A stretch of DNA of 64,000 nt from Kluyvera sp036759925 (GCF_036759925.1 NZ_JAPKIB010000013.1:1-64000); one strand, 5' to 3'; counted from the stretch's first letter, positions 33,901 through 43,254 are shown. Notes: generated by a model not told the origin, from the letters alone. Program-made: numbers and translations.

Positions 33901-36333
33901 TTACAGCAACTGCGCCAGGCGGTTGATATCCGACTGAATTGCCCCAGCCGTCACGTCGCGCCCAGCGCCCGGCCCGCGAATCACCAGTGGGTTATCGCGG
34001 TACCAGCGGCTTTCAATCGCAAAGACGTTATCGCACGGCAACAGCGACGCCAGCGGGTGTTCCTGACGCACGGCTTCCACCCCAACGCGGGCTTTGCCGT
34101 TCGCATCAAACCGCGCCACGTAACGCAGCACCAGCCCCATCTCCTGCGCCGCTTCCAGGCGCTGGAGCATCTGCTCGTTCAGCTCATCGCCATTTTCAAA
34201 GAAGTGGTCGATTGAGCCCTCTTCACAGTGCGCAGGAACCAGAGACTCTACGCGTACCTGATCCGGCTCGATGTCGTAGCCCGCTTCGCGCGCCAGAATC
34301 ACTAGCTTACGCATCACGTCTTTACCCGAGAGGTCTACACGCGGATCGGGCTCGGTCAGCCCCTGCTGCCAGGCCTGATCCACCAGCTCGGTAAACGGCA
34401 CGCTGCCGTCGAACTGCAGGAACAGCCAGGAGAGCGTGCCGGAGAAGATACCGCTAATGGCCAGAATGCTGTCGCCGCTATCGATCAGATCTCGCACGGT
34501 GTGGTTCACCGGCAGACCCGCGCCAACGGTCGCGTTATACAGCCAGTGGCGGCCGGTTTTATCGAACGCGTCGTGGATCTGGCGATATTTATCGCTGCTG
34601 CTGGCCCCGGCCAGTTTGTTGGCGCTGATCACGTGGAAACCGTGGCTGGCAAAATCAAGGTACTGATCGGCCAGCTGCGGGCTGGCGGTCACATCCAGCA
34701 CCACGAGATCGTCGTACGGGTGGGCGCGCATCCACAGGAACAGCGACTCCTCATCCTGCTCGATGGCTTCATCGTCGAAGAAGGCCAACGCGCGGCTGGC
34801 ATCCAGCCCTTCATAGTTCAGCAGGCTGCGGCGACTATCCACCACCCCGGCCAGCACAAACTCAAAGCCGGTGCGGGCAGAGAGCGTGCTCTGCTCACGG
34901 GCAAACAGCTCCAGCCAGCGGGAACCGATGTTGCCTTTACCGAACAGCATCAGGCCGATACGCTTTTCCGCGCGGAACAGCGACTGGTGCAGGCCCTGAA
35001 TCAGGCTTTCAGTTGGCCCCGCACGTAGCACGGCGACCAGGCTGATGCCCTCTTCCGACTGCCAGGTAAACTCCACCGGCTGGCCTTTCAACTGCTGCCA
35101 GAAACGGTGGCAGTGCAGCGGGTTACGGGTGACGCCCGCACCCACCATCGCCACCAGCGCCAGACCCTGACGCAGGCGAAGCTCGCCCGGCAGGCCCGCT
35201 TCATCGAGAATTTTCAACGCGCTGTCGGCCACTTCCGAGGTGTAGCAGAACTGCAGCAGCTTATGGTCAGCGTGCACGCCTACCGCCAGTGGGCGAATTT
35301 GTGCGCGCTTAAGCAATTGGTCGATTTCTTTATGCGCCAGCTTAAAGTCCTGGCTTGCCGGAACGCGGAACTCAATCAGACAGACATCATCATGGCTGGT
35401 GACGATACGCGCGCCGGTGCCGGAAGCGAGCACGCGCTCAATGCGCGTCGAGCCCTGATCCGGCGAATAGCTACAGCGTAATTGCAGGTCGATATCGCTG
35501 CCGGAAACTGGCTGCAGCGTACGGGCGTGCAGCACCGGGGCGGCAAGACGCGCCAGCTCGCTGGCTTCGTCCAGACGCAGCAGCGGCAGCAGGCAGGCAT
35601 CTTTGACTTTACGCGGGTCGGCGCTGTAGACCCCGGCCACGTCGCTCCAGATGGTGACGCGGGAAACGCCCGCCAGCGCGCCGATTTGCGTCGCGGAGTA
35701 GTCCGAGCCGTTACGCCCCAGCAGCACGGTTTCACCCGCGTTGTTGCGGCTGATAAAGCCGGTCACCACCAGACGTTTACCCGGATGCTGTGCCAGAAGC
35801 TGTTGCAGCAGCGGATAAGAGAGGCCTTCGTCTACCTGCGGCTGCGCGGAGCGCTCGGCGCGTAAGAACGCACGCGCATCCAGCCATGCGGCGTCCAGGC
35901 CTTGCAGCTTAAGGACTTCCGCCATCAGACGCGCCGACCACACTTCACCGTGACCGACCACTTCTGCATATACCGCGTCGCTTACGCCGTTATCTAAAAG
36001 CTCAGCCAGACGCTCCAGGTCATGAATAAAATCAGCGATCATGCCGTCGGCAATTTCGGCAGGCAGCAGGCCGCTAATCAGCTCAGACTGATAGCGGCGC
36101 AGCGTCTGCTGAACCTGATGCGCAGAAAGGCGATCGGTCTGGCTGAGCTTCAGCCAGCTAATCAGCTGGTTGGTGGTGCTCCCTGCGGCGGAAACGACCA
36201 TCATATCGCCGGGCTGAGAGTACTCAGTCATAATGCCGGCAACGCGCAGGTAACACTTCACATCCGCCAGACTACTTCCACCAAATTTATGCAGCTGACG
36301 CTCATTCGCCCCTGCCTGCGCAATCACACTCAT
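33901..36333 (-). CDS. metL: Bifunctional aspartokinase II / homoserine dehydrogenase II
   Basis: MetL catalyses the first and third steps from aspartate to homoserine for methionine synthesis. The N-terminal aspartokinase domain (about 1-250) begins LHKFGGSSLADVKCYLRVA and has the GRNGSDYSATQ motif. A central interface region follows, and the C-terminal homoserine dehydrogenase (about 455-810) has the LMLFGKGNIGSRWLELF Rossmann motif and GLTEPDPRVDLSGKDVMRK. The length of 810 equals E. coli MetL. It starts 2 bp after metB, so the two are translationally coupled, and is repressed through the metB MET boxes. Confidence 0.98.
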   Translation of the reverse strand: MSVIAQAGANERQLHKFGGSSLADVKCYLRVAGIMTEYSQPGDMMVVSAAGSTTNQLISWLKLSQTDRLSAHQVQQTLRRYQSELISGLLPAEIADGMIADFIHDLERLAELLDNGVSDAVYAEVVGHGEVWSARLMAEVLKLQGLDAAWLDARAFLRAERSAQPQVDEGLSYPLLQQLLAQHPGKRLVVTGFISRNNAGETVLLGRNGSDYSATQIGALAGVSRVTIWSDVAGVYSADPRKVKDACLLPLLRLDEASELARLAAPVLHARTLQPVSGSDIDLQLRCSYSPDQGSTRIERVLASGTGARIVTSHDDVCLIEFRVPASQDFKLAHKEIDQLLKRAQIRPLAVGVHADHKLLQFCYTSEVADSALKILDEAGLPGELRLRQGLALVAMVGAGVTRNPLHCHRFWQQLKGQPVEFTWQSEEGISLVAVLRAGPTESLIQGLHQSLFRAEKRIGLMLFGKGNIGSRWLELFAREQSTLSARTGFEFVLAGVVDSRRSLLNYEGLDASRALAFFDDEAIEQDEESLFLWMRAHPYDDLVVLDVTASPQLADQYLDFASHGFHVISANKLAGASSSDKYRQIHDAFDKTGRHWLYNATVGAGLPVNHTVRDLIDSGDSILAISGIFSGTLSWLFLQFDGSVPFTELVDQAWQQGLTEPDPRVDLSGKDVMRKLVILAREAGYDIEPDQVRVESLVPAHCEEGSIDHFFENGDELNEQMLQRLEAAQEMGLVLRYVARFDANGKARVGVEAVRQEHPLASLLPCDNVFAIESRWYRDNPLVIRGPGAGRDVTAGAIQSDINRLAQLL

Positions 36334-36335
36334 GT

Positions 36336-37496
36336 TTACCCCTCGGCTGCGACCCGGAATCCATTTTCCAGATCGGCAATTAAGTCCTGGCTATCTTCAA
36401 TACCGGTTGAGATACGCAGCAGCGTCTCAGAAATACCTGCGGCCGCGCGCGCTTCCGGGGCCATGCCCGCGTGGGTCATGGTCGCCGCGTGAGAAATCAG
36501 GCTTTCAACCCCACCCAGCGATTCCGCCAGCGTGAAGAGTGACAGCCCGCTCAGGAAGCGACGCAGCGTCTGTTCATCACCGTTCAGTTCAAAGCTCAGC
36601 ATCGCACCAAACCCTTTCTGCTGGCGAGCGGCAATTTCATGCCCCTGATTATCCGGCAGAGAAGGATGATACAGCTTTTTCACCAGCGGCTGGGTTTTCA
36701 GGAAATCGACAATCGCCTGGGCGTTACGCTGCGCCACGTCCATACGGGGTACCAGCGTGCGCAGACCGCGCAGCAGCAGATAGCTGTCGAACGCGCCGCC
36801 GGTGACGCCGATATTATTCGCCCACCATGCCAGTTCCGTGACCGTTTCAGGATCTTTTGCAATCACCACGCCCGCCACCACGTCAGAGTGACCGTTCAGG
36901 TATTTGGTGCAGGAGTGCAGGACCAGATCCGCGCCCAGCGCCAGCGGATTTTGCAGCGCCGGGCTCAGGAAGGTGTTATCGACCACGCTAACCGCACCGG
37001 CCTCACGTGCCAGTTGGCAAATTTTGGCGATATCCACCACGCGCAGCAGCGGGTTGCTTGGGCTTTCCACCAGCACCAGCTTCGGTTTTTCAGCCAGCGC
37101 CGCTTTTAACGCTTCATCATTGCCCTGATCGACAAACAGCACGCGATAGCAGCCACGTTTTGCGAGACTATCGAACAGACGGTAGCTGCCGCCGTAGCAG
37201 TCGTGTGGCGCCACCAGCAGGTCGCCAGGCTTGAGGAATACGGTGGTGACCAGGTGAATCGCCGACATGCCCGTGTTGGTCAGAACCGCGCCTGCGCCCC
37301 CTTCCAGCTCGGCCAGCGCCCGCTGAACCACATCACGCGTCGGGTTACCGCGACGAGAGTAGTCATGCGCACGCGGCTCGTTAAAACCGGTAAAGTTATA
37401 GGTACTGGAAAGATGAATGGGCGGGACAACACAACCATACTGCTCGTCGTCATTTAATCCGCTACGCACTGCGATGGTGGCCTGTTTACGGGTCAT
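36336..37496 (-). CDS. metB: Cystathionine gamma-synthase
   Basis: MetB joins O-succinylhomoserine and cysteine to cystathionine with pyridoxal phosphate. The 386 residues match E. coli. The PLP lysine lies in DLVLHSCTKYLNGHSDVVAG near 198, and SRRGNPTRDVVQRALAELEGG near 48 is the phosphate/substrate-binding Tyr/Arg region. It is the first gene of metBL and divergent from metJ across an array of MET boxes. Confidence 0.98.
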   Translation of the reverse strand: MTRKQATIAVRSGLNDDEQYGCVVPPIHLSSTYNFTGFNEPRAHDYSRRGNPTRDVVQRALAELEGGAGAVLTNTGMSAIHLVTTVFLKPGDLLVAPHDCYGGSYRLFDSLAKRGCYRVLFVDQGNDEALKAALAEKPKLVLVESPSNPLLRVVDIAKICQLAREAGAVSVVDNTFLSPALQNPLALGADLVLHSCTKYLNGHSDVVAGVVIAKDPETVTELAWWANNIGVTGGAFDSYLLLRGLRTLVPRMDVAQRNAQAIVDFLKTQPLVKKLYHPSLPDNQGHEIAARQQKGFGAMLSFELNGDEQTLRRFLSGLSLFTLAESLGGVESLISHAATMTHAGMAPEARAAAGISETLLRISTGIEDSQDLIADLENGFRVAAEG

Positions 37497-37565
37497 GAGG
37501 ATTCGTTCCTGGCAAGGTCTGTGAAAAGTCAGACCCCAGAGTAAACATTGTTGCCATAGCCGTCA

Positions 37566-37605
37566 ATACATCTAGACTTCTAAACTTCTTTGCGTATAGA
37601 TTGAG
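37566..37605. promoter_or_regulatory. Five tandem MET boxes between metB and metJ
   Basis: Five contiguous 8-mers read ATACATCT AGACTTCT AAACTTCT TTGCGTAT AGATTGAG. They are in register with the MetJ consensus AGACGTCT at decreasing fidelity. The array lies in the 260-bp divergent region and should control both metBL and metJ. Confidence 0.87.
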
Positions 37606-37756
37606 CTATTGGCAAATAGCCGTTAAAATTATACGCATTAGCGCACATCTGCGAAGCCTAAGCTCGTGTCACATCAGGCCTCTCTACGGTAAACTACGCG
37701 CGATCACGGCCGTAACCCGGCCTGTTAACTTATGACTAGAGGATTAAAGGTATCTC

Positions 37757-38074
37757 ATGGCTGAATGGAGCGGCGAATATATCAGCCCATACGCTGAGCA
37801 CGGTAAGAAGAGTGAGCAAGTAAAAAAAATTACGGTTTCCATTCCTCTGAAGGTGTTGAAGATCCTCACCGATGAACGCACGCGTCGTCAGGTGAACAAC
37901 CTGCGTCACGCTACCAACAGCGAACTGCTGTGTGAAGCGTTCCTGCATGCATTTACCGGTCAACCGTTACCTAACGATGAAGACCTGCGTAAAGAGCGCA
38001 GCGATGAAATTCCGGAAGCGGCAAAAGAAATTATGCGTGAGCTGGGGATTGACCCGGAGACGTGGGAATACTGA
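37757..38074 (+). CDS. metJ: Methionine repressor MetJ
   Basis: MetJ is a ribbon-helix-helix dimer that uses S-adenosylmethionine as corepressor. The 105 residues match E. coli. The DNA-contacting beta strand is VKKITVSIPLKVLK (about 21-34), followed by the helices LTDERTRRQVNNLRHATNSELLCEAFLHAF. Its targets metBL, metJ itself and metF all carry MET boxes in this window. Confidence 0.98.
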   Translation: MAEWSGEYISPYAEHGKKSEQVKKITVSIPLKVLKILTDERTRRQVNNLRHATNSELLCEAFLHAFTGQPLPNDEDLRKERSDEIPEAAKEIMRELGIDPETWEY

Positions 38075-38084
38075 TTGGCAGGCA

Positions 38085-38120
38085 TAAAAAAAGCAGAAAG
38101 TAATTTCTGCTTTTTTTTCG
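38085..38120. terminator. Bidirectional terminator downstream of metJ
   Basis: A-rich tract, GCAGAAAGTAATTTCTGC stem-loop (38093-38110) and eight T. It can end metJ on the plus strand and the small minus-strand unit described next. Confidence 0.9.
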
Positions 38121-38135
38121 AATTTTTTCAGCGTC

Positions 38136-38216
38136 TTAGAAGCGTGTTACTTCAGGATGCAGTTCAGACATAGAGATCAGGTAAGAAACAAAAACGTTTT
38201 TGATTGCGGTCAGCAT
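38136..38216 (-). CDS. Possible 26-residue small protein
   Basis: A short frame starts at ATG 38216 with AAAGGTG four bases upstream. It encodes a 26-residue peptide with a hydrophobic centre (AIKNVFVSYLISM) and a charged end (ELHPEVTRF). A good promoter (38263-38291) and a CRP-like site lie upstream, and the terminator at 38085-38120 lies downstream, giving a predicted transcript of about 170 nt. The rpmE terminator separates it from rpmE. I do not recognise the peptide. It could be a real small protein, a dual-function RNA, or an sRNA with a fortuitous frame. Confidence 0.5.
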   Translation of the reverse strand: MLTAIKNVFVSYLISMSELHPEVTRF

Positions 38217-38262
38217 AGTCACACCTTTACCCATAGTTATTTTGTGGTCGTTTGATGGGCAA

Positions 38263-38313
38263 ATAATAAGCTTATCCGCAGTGCGGTGCAATATTTTCGT
38301 GACGCACATCACA
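38263..38313 (-). promoter_or_regulatory. Promoter and CRP-like site of the small unit
   Basis: On the minus strand there is a -35 TTGCAC (38286-38291), a 17-bp spacer and a -10 TATTAT (38263-38268). Just upstream, CGTGACGCACATCACA (38298-38313) matches the CRP pattern with one mismatch (T to C). Its centre is at about -49.5 for a start near 38256, between the usual class I and class II positions. Confidence 0.65.
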
Positions 38314-38343
38314 AAAAAATGGCGACTGCCGAAATTCAGAGAC

Positions 38344-38370
38344 AAAAAAAGCGCCCTGAGGCGCTTTTTT
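38344..38370 (-). terminator. rpmE terminator
   Basis: On the minus strand GCGCCTCAGGGCGC is followed by seven T, about 12-15 bases past the rpmE stop codon. Confidence 0.88.
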
Positions 38371-38381
38371 CGTTAGGCAAC

Positions 38382-38594
38382 TTACTTGCTGCCTGGGATG
38401 CTGAAGCGCTTGTTGAAGCGGTCAACACGGCCACCGGTAGCAACATCACGCTGCTTGCCAGTATAGAACGGGTGGCATTTACCGCACACGTCCAGGTTCA
38501 GATCGTGACCTACGGTAGAGCGGATTTTCATGATGTTACCGCAAGAGCAAGATGCAGTAATTTCTTCGTATTTCGGGTGAATATCTTTTTTCAT
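38382..38594 (-). CDS. rpmE: 50S ribosomal protein L31 (zinc form)
   Basis: This is the 70-residue L31 of the large ribosomal subunit. Zinc ligands C16, C18, C37 and C40 (ASCSCGN and VCGKCHPFYTG) are all present, so it is the zinc-containing C+ paralogue and not the zinc-free YkgM type. It is divergent from priA. In E. coli yiiX lies between rpmE and metJ; it is missing here. Confidence 0.98.
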   Translation of the reverse strand: MKKDIHPKYEEITASCSCGNIMKIRSTVGHDLNLDVCGKCHPFYTGKQRDVATGGRVDRFNKRFSIPGSK

Positions 38595-38791
38595 GGGGAA
38601 AACCTCGGTTAAGGCCGCGTCGCTCTTCCAGCCCTAACGCCAGACACCACGCGATGTTAATAGTATAGGTCAGTGATACAAAGATGTATCAAAGGCGGCG
38701 AATCATACAGAATTTGACCAGCAGATGCAAACTGATCCGCACTCCTACAATGTGTATACTGTCTCGCCAGATTTCAAGTCAGGAAGAAAAC

Positions 38792-40987
38792 ATGCCCGTT
38801 GCTCACGTTGCCCTGCCTGTTCCATTGCCCCGTACGTTCGACTACCTGCTGCCTGACGCTTTCAGCGCTAAAGCGGGCTGTCGCGTGCGCGTGCCGTTTG
38901 GTAAACAAGAGCGCGTTGGCATCGTGGTTTCGGTCAACGAAAGCAGCGAACTCCCACGCGATGAACTGAAAGCGGTGATTGAGGTGCTGGACGGTGAGCC
39001 GGTCTTTTCTACCTCTGTCTGGCGGCTGCTGCTTTGGGCGGCAGATTATTACCATCATCCTATTGGCGACGTACTGTTCCACGCGCTGCCGATTATGCTG
39101 CGTCAGGGCAAACCCGCCAGCGCAACGCCGCAGTGGTTCTGGTTTGCGACCGAGCAGGGCCAGGCCGTTGATATCAATACGCTGAAACGATCGCCGAAGC
39201 AGCAGCAGGCGCTGGCCGCGCTGCGTCAGGGGAAAATCTGGCGCCATCAGGTGGCAGAGCTGGAATTTAATGAAAGCGCGTTGCAATCGCTGCGCACCAA
39301 AGGGCTTTGCGAACTGGGTAGCATTGCGCCGGAAACCACCGATTGGCGCACCACTTATTCGGTACCAGGCGAACGCCTGCGGCTCAACACCGAGCAGGCC
39401 ACGGCGGTAGGCGCGATTCATAGCGCGTCCGATGCGTTCTCCGCCTGGCTGCTGGAAGGGATCACCGGCTCCGGGAAGACGGAAGTCTATCTTAGCGTGC
39501 TGGAAAACGTGCTGGCGCAGGGCAAACAGGCGCTGGTGATGGTGCCGGAAATCGGCCTGACGCCGCAAACCATCGCCCGCTTTCGCGAGCGCTTTAATGC
39601 GCCGGTCGAAGTGCTGCACTCGGCGCTGAACGACAGCGAACGTATGGCCGCCTGGCTCAAGGCAAAGAGCGGCGAAGCCGCGATTGTCATCGGCACCCGC
39701 TCCTCGCTGTTTACACCGTTTAAGAATCTCGGCGTGATCGTCATCGACGAAGAGCACGACAGCTCCTATAAACAGCAGGAAGGCTGGCGCTATCATGCCC
39801 GCGACCTCGCAGTTTGGCGCGCTCATAGCGAACAGATTCCGATAATCCTCGGCTCAGCCACGCCGGCGCTGGAGACATTGCTCAACGTGCGCCAGCATAA
39901 ATATCACCTGCTGCGTTTAACCCGGCGCGCGGGCAACGCACGCCCGGCAACGCAGCACGTGCTCGATTTAAAAGGTCAGCAGCTACAGGCCGGGCTCTCA
40001 CCGGCGCTGATCAACCGCATGCGTCAGCATTTGCAGGCCGACAATCAGGTGATTTTGTTCCTCAACCGCCGAGGATTCGCCCCTACGCTGCTGTGTCACG
40101 ACTGCGGCTGGATTGCCGAATGCCCACGCTGCGACAGCTATTACACCCTGCACCAGGCACAGCATCATCTGCGCTGTCACCACTGCGACAGCCAGCGTCC
40201 GATCCCACGTCAGTGCCCTTCCTGCGGCTCGACGCACATGGTGCCGGTGGGTCTGGGAACGGAACAGCTGGAGCAGGTGCTGGCGCCGATGTTCCCCGGC
40301 GTGCCGCTATCACGTATCGACCGCGATACCACCAGCCGTAAAGGCGCGCTGGAGCAGCATCTGGCGGAAGTGCATCGCGGCGGCGCGCGTATCCTGATTG
40401 GCACCCAGATGCTGGCAAAAGGCCACCACTTCCCGGACGTGACACTGGTAGCCCTGCTGGACGTTGACGGCGCGCTCTTCTCCGCCGATTTCCGCTCGGC
40501 AGAGCGCTTTGCCCAGCTTTATACCCAGGTCTCCGGCCGCGCCGGACGCGCAGGTAAACAGGGTGAAGTGGTTCTGCAGACGCACCATCCGGATCACCCG
40601 CTGCTGCAAACGCTGCTCTATAAAGGCTATAACGCCTTTGCCGAGCAGGCGCTGGCCGAACGCCAGACCATGCAGTTGCCGCCGTACACCAGCCATGTGC
40701 TGATTCGCGCCGAAGATCATAACAACCAGCAGGCGCCGGTCTTCCTGCAGCAGTTGCGTAATCTGATACAGGCCAGCCCGCTGGCGGACGATAAGCTGTG
40801 GGTGATTGGCCCGGTTCCGGCGTTAGCGCCGAAGCGCGGCGGCCGCTACCGCTGGCAGATACTGCTGCAGCATCCCTCACGCATTCGCCTGCAGCACATC
40901 GTCACAGCCAGTCTGGCGCTCATCAATACGCTGCCGGAATCCCGCAAGGTGAAGTGGGTTCTCGACGTTGACCCTATCGAAGGTTAA
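38792..40987 (+). CDS. priA: Primosomal protein N' (replication restart helicase)
   Basis: PriA recognises stalled or repaired forks and reloads DnaB. The start at 38792 (MPVAHVALPVPLPRTFDYLLP) gives 731 residues; E. coli has 732. The N-terminal 3' DNA-binding domain is followed by the helicase core, with Walker A GITGSGKTEVY near 225 and DEEHD near 320. A zinc-binding insertion holds eight cysteines (LCHDCGW, CPRCDSYY, CHHCDSQ, CPSCGS; about 435-480). The final ATPase motifs QVSGRAGRAGKQGEV are present. Confidence 0.98.
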   Translation: MPVAHVALPVPLPRTFDYLLPDAFSAKAGCRVRVPFGKQERVGIVVSVNESSELPRDELKAVIEVLDGEPVFSTSVWRLLLWAADYYHHPIGDVLFHALPIMLRQGKPASATPQWFWFATEQGQAVDINTLKRSPKQQQALAALRQGKIWRHQVAELEFNESALQSLRTKGLCELGSIAPETTDWRTTYSVPGERLRLNTEQATAVGAIHSASDAFSAWLLEGITGSGKTEVYLSVLENVLAQGKQALVMVPEIGLTPQTIARFRERFNAPVEVLHSALNDSERMAAWLKAKSGEAAIVIGTRSSLFTPFKNLGVIVIDEEHDSSYKQQEGWRYHARDLAVWRAHSEQIPIILGSATPALETLLNVRQHKYHLLRLTRRAGNARPATQHVLDLKGQQLQAGLSPALINRMRQHLQADNQVILFLNRRGFAPTLLCHDCGWIAECPRCDSYYTLHQAQHHLRCHHCDSQRPIPRQCPSCGSTHMVPVGLGTEQLEQVLAPMFPGVPLSRIDRDTTSRKGALEQHLAEVHRGGARILIGTQMLAKGHHFPDVTLVALLDVDGALFSADFRSAERFAQLYTQVSGRAGRAGKQGEVVLQTHHPDHPLLQTLLYKGYNAFAEQALAERQTMQLPPYTSHVLIRAEDHNNQQAPVFLQQLRNLIQASPLADDKLWVIGPVPALAPKRGGRYRWQILLQHPSRIRLQHIVTASLALINTLPESRKVKWVLDVDPIEG

Positions 40988-41137
40988 TGCAGAGTTGCGA
41001 GCCGGATCTAGAAATCAAACAAACATCACATTTCTGATGAAAATTCTGTAACGGATCCCCCTAACTATCTGATAAAAGTGTGTCAGATGTCAGGTCACAT
41101 AGGACGTGCCTGCGCCAGTTAGCGAGGAGAAAATCAG

Positions 41138-42160
41138 GTGAAGGCTAAAAAACCGGTTGTTGCCGCAACCATGAAGGATGTTGCCCTACAAGCGAATGTC
41201 TCTACGGCAACCGTATCTCGTGCATTGATGAACCCCGAGAAAGTCTCGCAGGCGACGCGTAACCGCGTTGAGCAGGCCGCCCTGGAAGTGGGTTACCTCC
41301 CGCAGATGCAGGGGCGTAACATGAAGCGTAATGAATCGCGCACGATTCTGGTCATCGTCCCGGATATCTGCGATCCCTTCTTTAGCGAAGTGATCCGCGG
41401 GATCGAAGTCACCGCCGCAGCACAGGGCTACCTGGTACTGATTGGCGACTGCGCGCATCAGAACCAGCAGGAAAAAACCTTCATCGATTTAATCATCACC
41501 AAGCAAATTGACGGCATGCTGCTGCTGGGCTCGCGTCTGCCGTTTGATGCCAGTATTGAAGAGCAGCGCAACCTGCCGCCGATGGTGATGGCTAACGAAT
41601 TTGCTCCGGAGCTGGGGCTGCCTACGGTACATATCGACAACCTCACCGCCTCGTTCGATGCCGTTAACTATCTCCACGAACTCGGCCACCAGCGCATCGC
41701 CTGTATCGCCGGGCCGGAAGAGATGCCGCTGTGCCATTATCGCCTGCAAGGCTACGTGCAGGCGCTGCGTCGCTGCGGTATCACCGTCGACCCTCACTAC
41801 ATCGCCCGTGGCAACTTTACCTACGAAGCCGGTGCCAACGCGCTGGAACAGCTTCTAGCACTGCCGCAACCGCCAACCGCCATCTTCTGCCACAGCGATA
41901 TTATGGCGCTGGGCGCGCTCTCTTATGCCAAACGCCAGGGGCTGAAGGTGCCGGACGATCTGTCCATTATTGGCTTCGATAACATCTCGCTGGCAGAGTT
42001 TTGCGACCCGCCGCTCACCACGGTTGCCCAGCCGCGTTTTGATATTGGTCGTGAAGCCATGCTGCTGTTGCTGAACCAGCTGAGCGGGCAGTTTGTTGAT
42101 AGCGGTTCGCGTCTGCTGGATTGCGAACTGATCATTCGCGGCAGTACAAGCAAAATTTGA
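41138..42160 (+). CDS. cytR: LacI-family repressor CytR
   Basis: CytR represses nucleoside uptake and catabolism genes together with CRP and is relieved by cytidine. Translation starts at GTG 41138 behind GCGAGGAG. The 340 residues begin with the helix-turn-helix (MKDVALQANVSTATVSRALMNP) and continue with the effector domain (VPDICDPFFSEVIRGIEV). It is placed between priA and ftsN as in E. coli. Confidence 0.97.
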   Translation: MKAKKPVVAATMKDVALQANVSTATVSRALMNPEKVSQATRNRVEQAALEVGYLPQMQGRNMKRNESRTILVIVPDICDPFFSEVIRGIEVTAAAQGYLVLIGDCAHQNQQEKTFIDLIITKQIDGMLLLGSRLPFDASIEEQRNLPPMVMANEFAPELGLPTVHIDNLTASFDAVNYLHELGHQRIACIAGPEEMPLCHYRLQGYVQALRRCGITVDPHYIARGNFTYEAGANALEQLLALPQPPTAIFCHSDIMALGALSYAKRQGLKVPDDLSIIGFDNISLAEFCDPPLTTVAQPRFDIGREAMLLLLNQLSGQFVDSGSRLLDCELIIRGSTSKI

Positions 42161-42258
42161 TGTAAAGCCGGGTGCTTTAGGACTTGCTTGTCTGGTCAAA
42201 GCCCCGTCGCTTAAGTAACATGTCGGGCTAACTAACGGAAAAAGACAGCGAAACGATA

Positions 42259-43230
42259 GTGGCACAACGAGACTATGTACGCCGCAGCCAACAGGCACCT
42301 TCGCGGCGCAAGAACAGCGCTTCACGGAATACACGGAAAAAGCAAAGTAACTTTCCGGCAGTCTCTCCTGCCATGGTGGCGATTGCTGCTGCAGTCGTCG
42401 TCGCCTTTATCGGCGGTTTGTACTTCATCACGCATCATAAAAAAGAAGAGTCTGAAGCACTCCAGAGCCGCCAGGTGACCGGGAACGGCCTTCCGCCGAA
42501 GCCGGAAGAGCGCTGGCGCTATATCAAAGAGCTGGAAAGTCGCCAGCCGGGCGTGCGTGCGCCAACCGAACCGTCTGCGGGCGGGGAAGTGATCAACCCG
42601 AATCAGCTTACCGACGAGCAGCGCCAGCTGTTGGCCCAGATGCAGGCGGATATGCGCCAGCAGCCAACGCAGCTGACGGAAGTGCCGTGGAACGAACAAA
42701 CGCCAGCACAGCGCCAGCAAACCTTGCAGCGTCAGCGTCTGGCACAGCAGGCTCAGCAACAGCAATGGTCTCAGCAACAGGTCGTGCAGCAGCCGCAAAC
42801 GCGCACCGCGCCACCGGTTCAGCAACCGCACCAAACCCAGACCCAGCAGCCACCTAAGGCAACGGCCTCCAACAAGGCGCCGTATCAGGATCTGTTGCAG
42901 ACACCAGCGCACACCGCCGCCTCGCAGCCAAAAGCGCAGAGCAATAACGGTATCCCGGAAGTGCGTGAAGTGACGCCACCGCCGAAACCAGAGAAAAAAG
43001 ACGATCGCCGCTGGATGGTGCAGTGCGGCTCCTTCAAAGGTGCCGAGCAGGCGGAAACCGTTCGTGCGCAGTTGGCGTTTGAAGGCTTTGATTCCAGAAT
43101 CACCACCAACAACGGCTGGAATCGCGTGGTCATCGGCCCGGTCAAAGGCAAAGAGAACGTCGATAACACTATCGCCCGTCTGAAGCTGGCAGGTCACGGA
43201 AACTGCATTAGGCTCGCCTCCGGGGGTTGA
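42259..43230 (+). CDS. ftsN: Cell division protein FtsN
   Basis: FtsN triggers septal peptidoglycan synthesis. It is a bitopic inner-membrane protein. The cytoplasmic tail (MAQRDYVRRSQQAPSRRKN) contains the FtsA-interacting motif. The transmembrane helix is about 34-54 (VSPAMVAIAAAVVVAFIGGLYF). A long periplasmic Gln/Pro-rich linker follows, with the essential helical region near 75-95, and the C-terminal SPOR domain (about 245-323, RRWMVQCGSFKGAEQAE) binds denuded glycan. The start is GTG, as in E. coli. The stop codon lies inside the -35 element of the hslVU promoter. Confidence 0.97.
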   Translation: MAQRDYVRRSQQAPSRRKNSASRNTRKKQSNFPAVSPAMVAIAAAVVVAFIGGLYFITHHKKEESEALQSRQVTGNGLPPKPEERWRYIKELESRQPGVRAPTEPSAGGEVINPNQLTDEQRQLLAQMQADMRQQPTQLTEVPWNEQTPAQRQQTLQRQRLAQQAQQQQWSQQQVVQQPQTRTAPPVQQPHQTQTQQPPKATASNKAPYQDLLQTPAHTAASQPKAQSNNGIPEVREVTPPPKPEKKDDRRWMVQCGSFKGAEQAETVRAQLAFEGFDSRITTNNGWNRVVIGPVKGKENVDNTIARLKLAGHGNCIRLASGG

Positions 43231-43254
43231 AACCCCCAAAAACCCCCCCATCTA
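43226..43254 (+). promoter_or_regulatory. Sigma-32 heat-shock promoter of hslVU
   Basis: -35 TTGAAA (43227-43232), a 13-bp spacer and -10 CCCCATCT (43246-43253) match the RpoH consensus CTTGAAA/CCCCATNT. The element overlaps the ftsN stop codon, and GGGGGTTGAAACCCCC around the -35 is a perfect inverted repeat. Confidence 0.88.
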
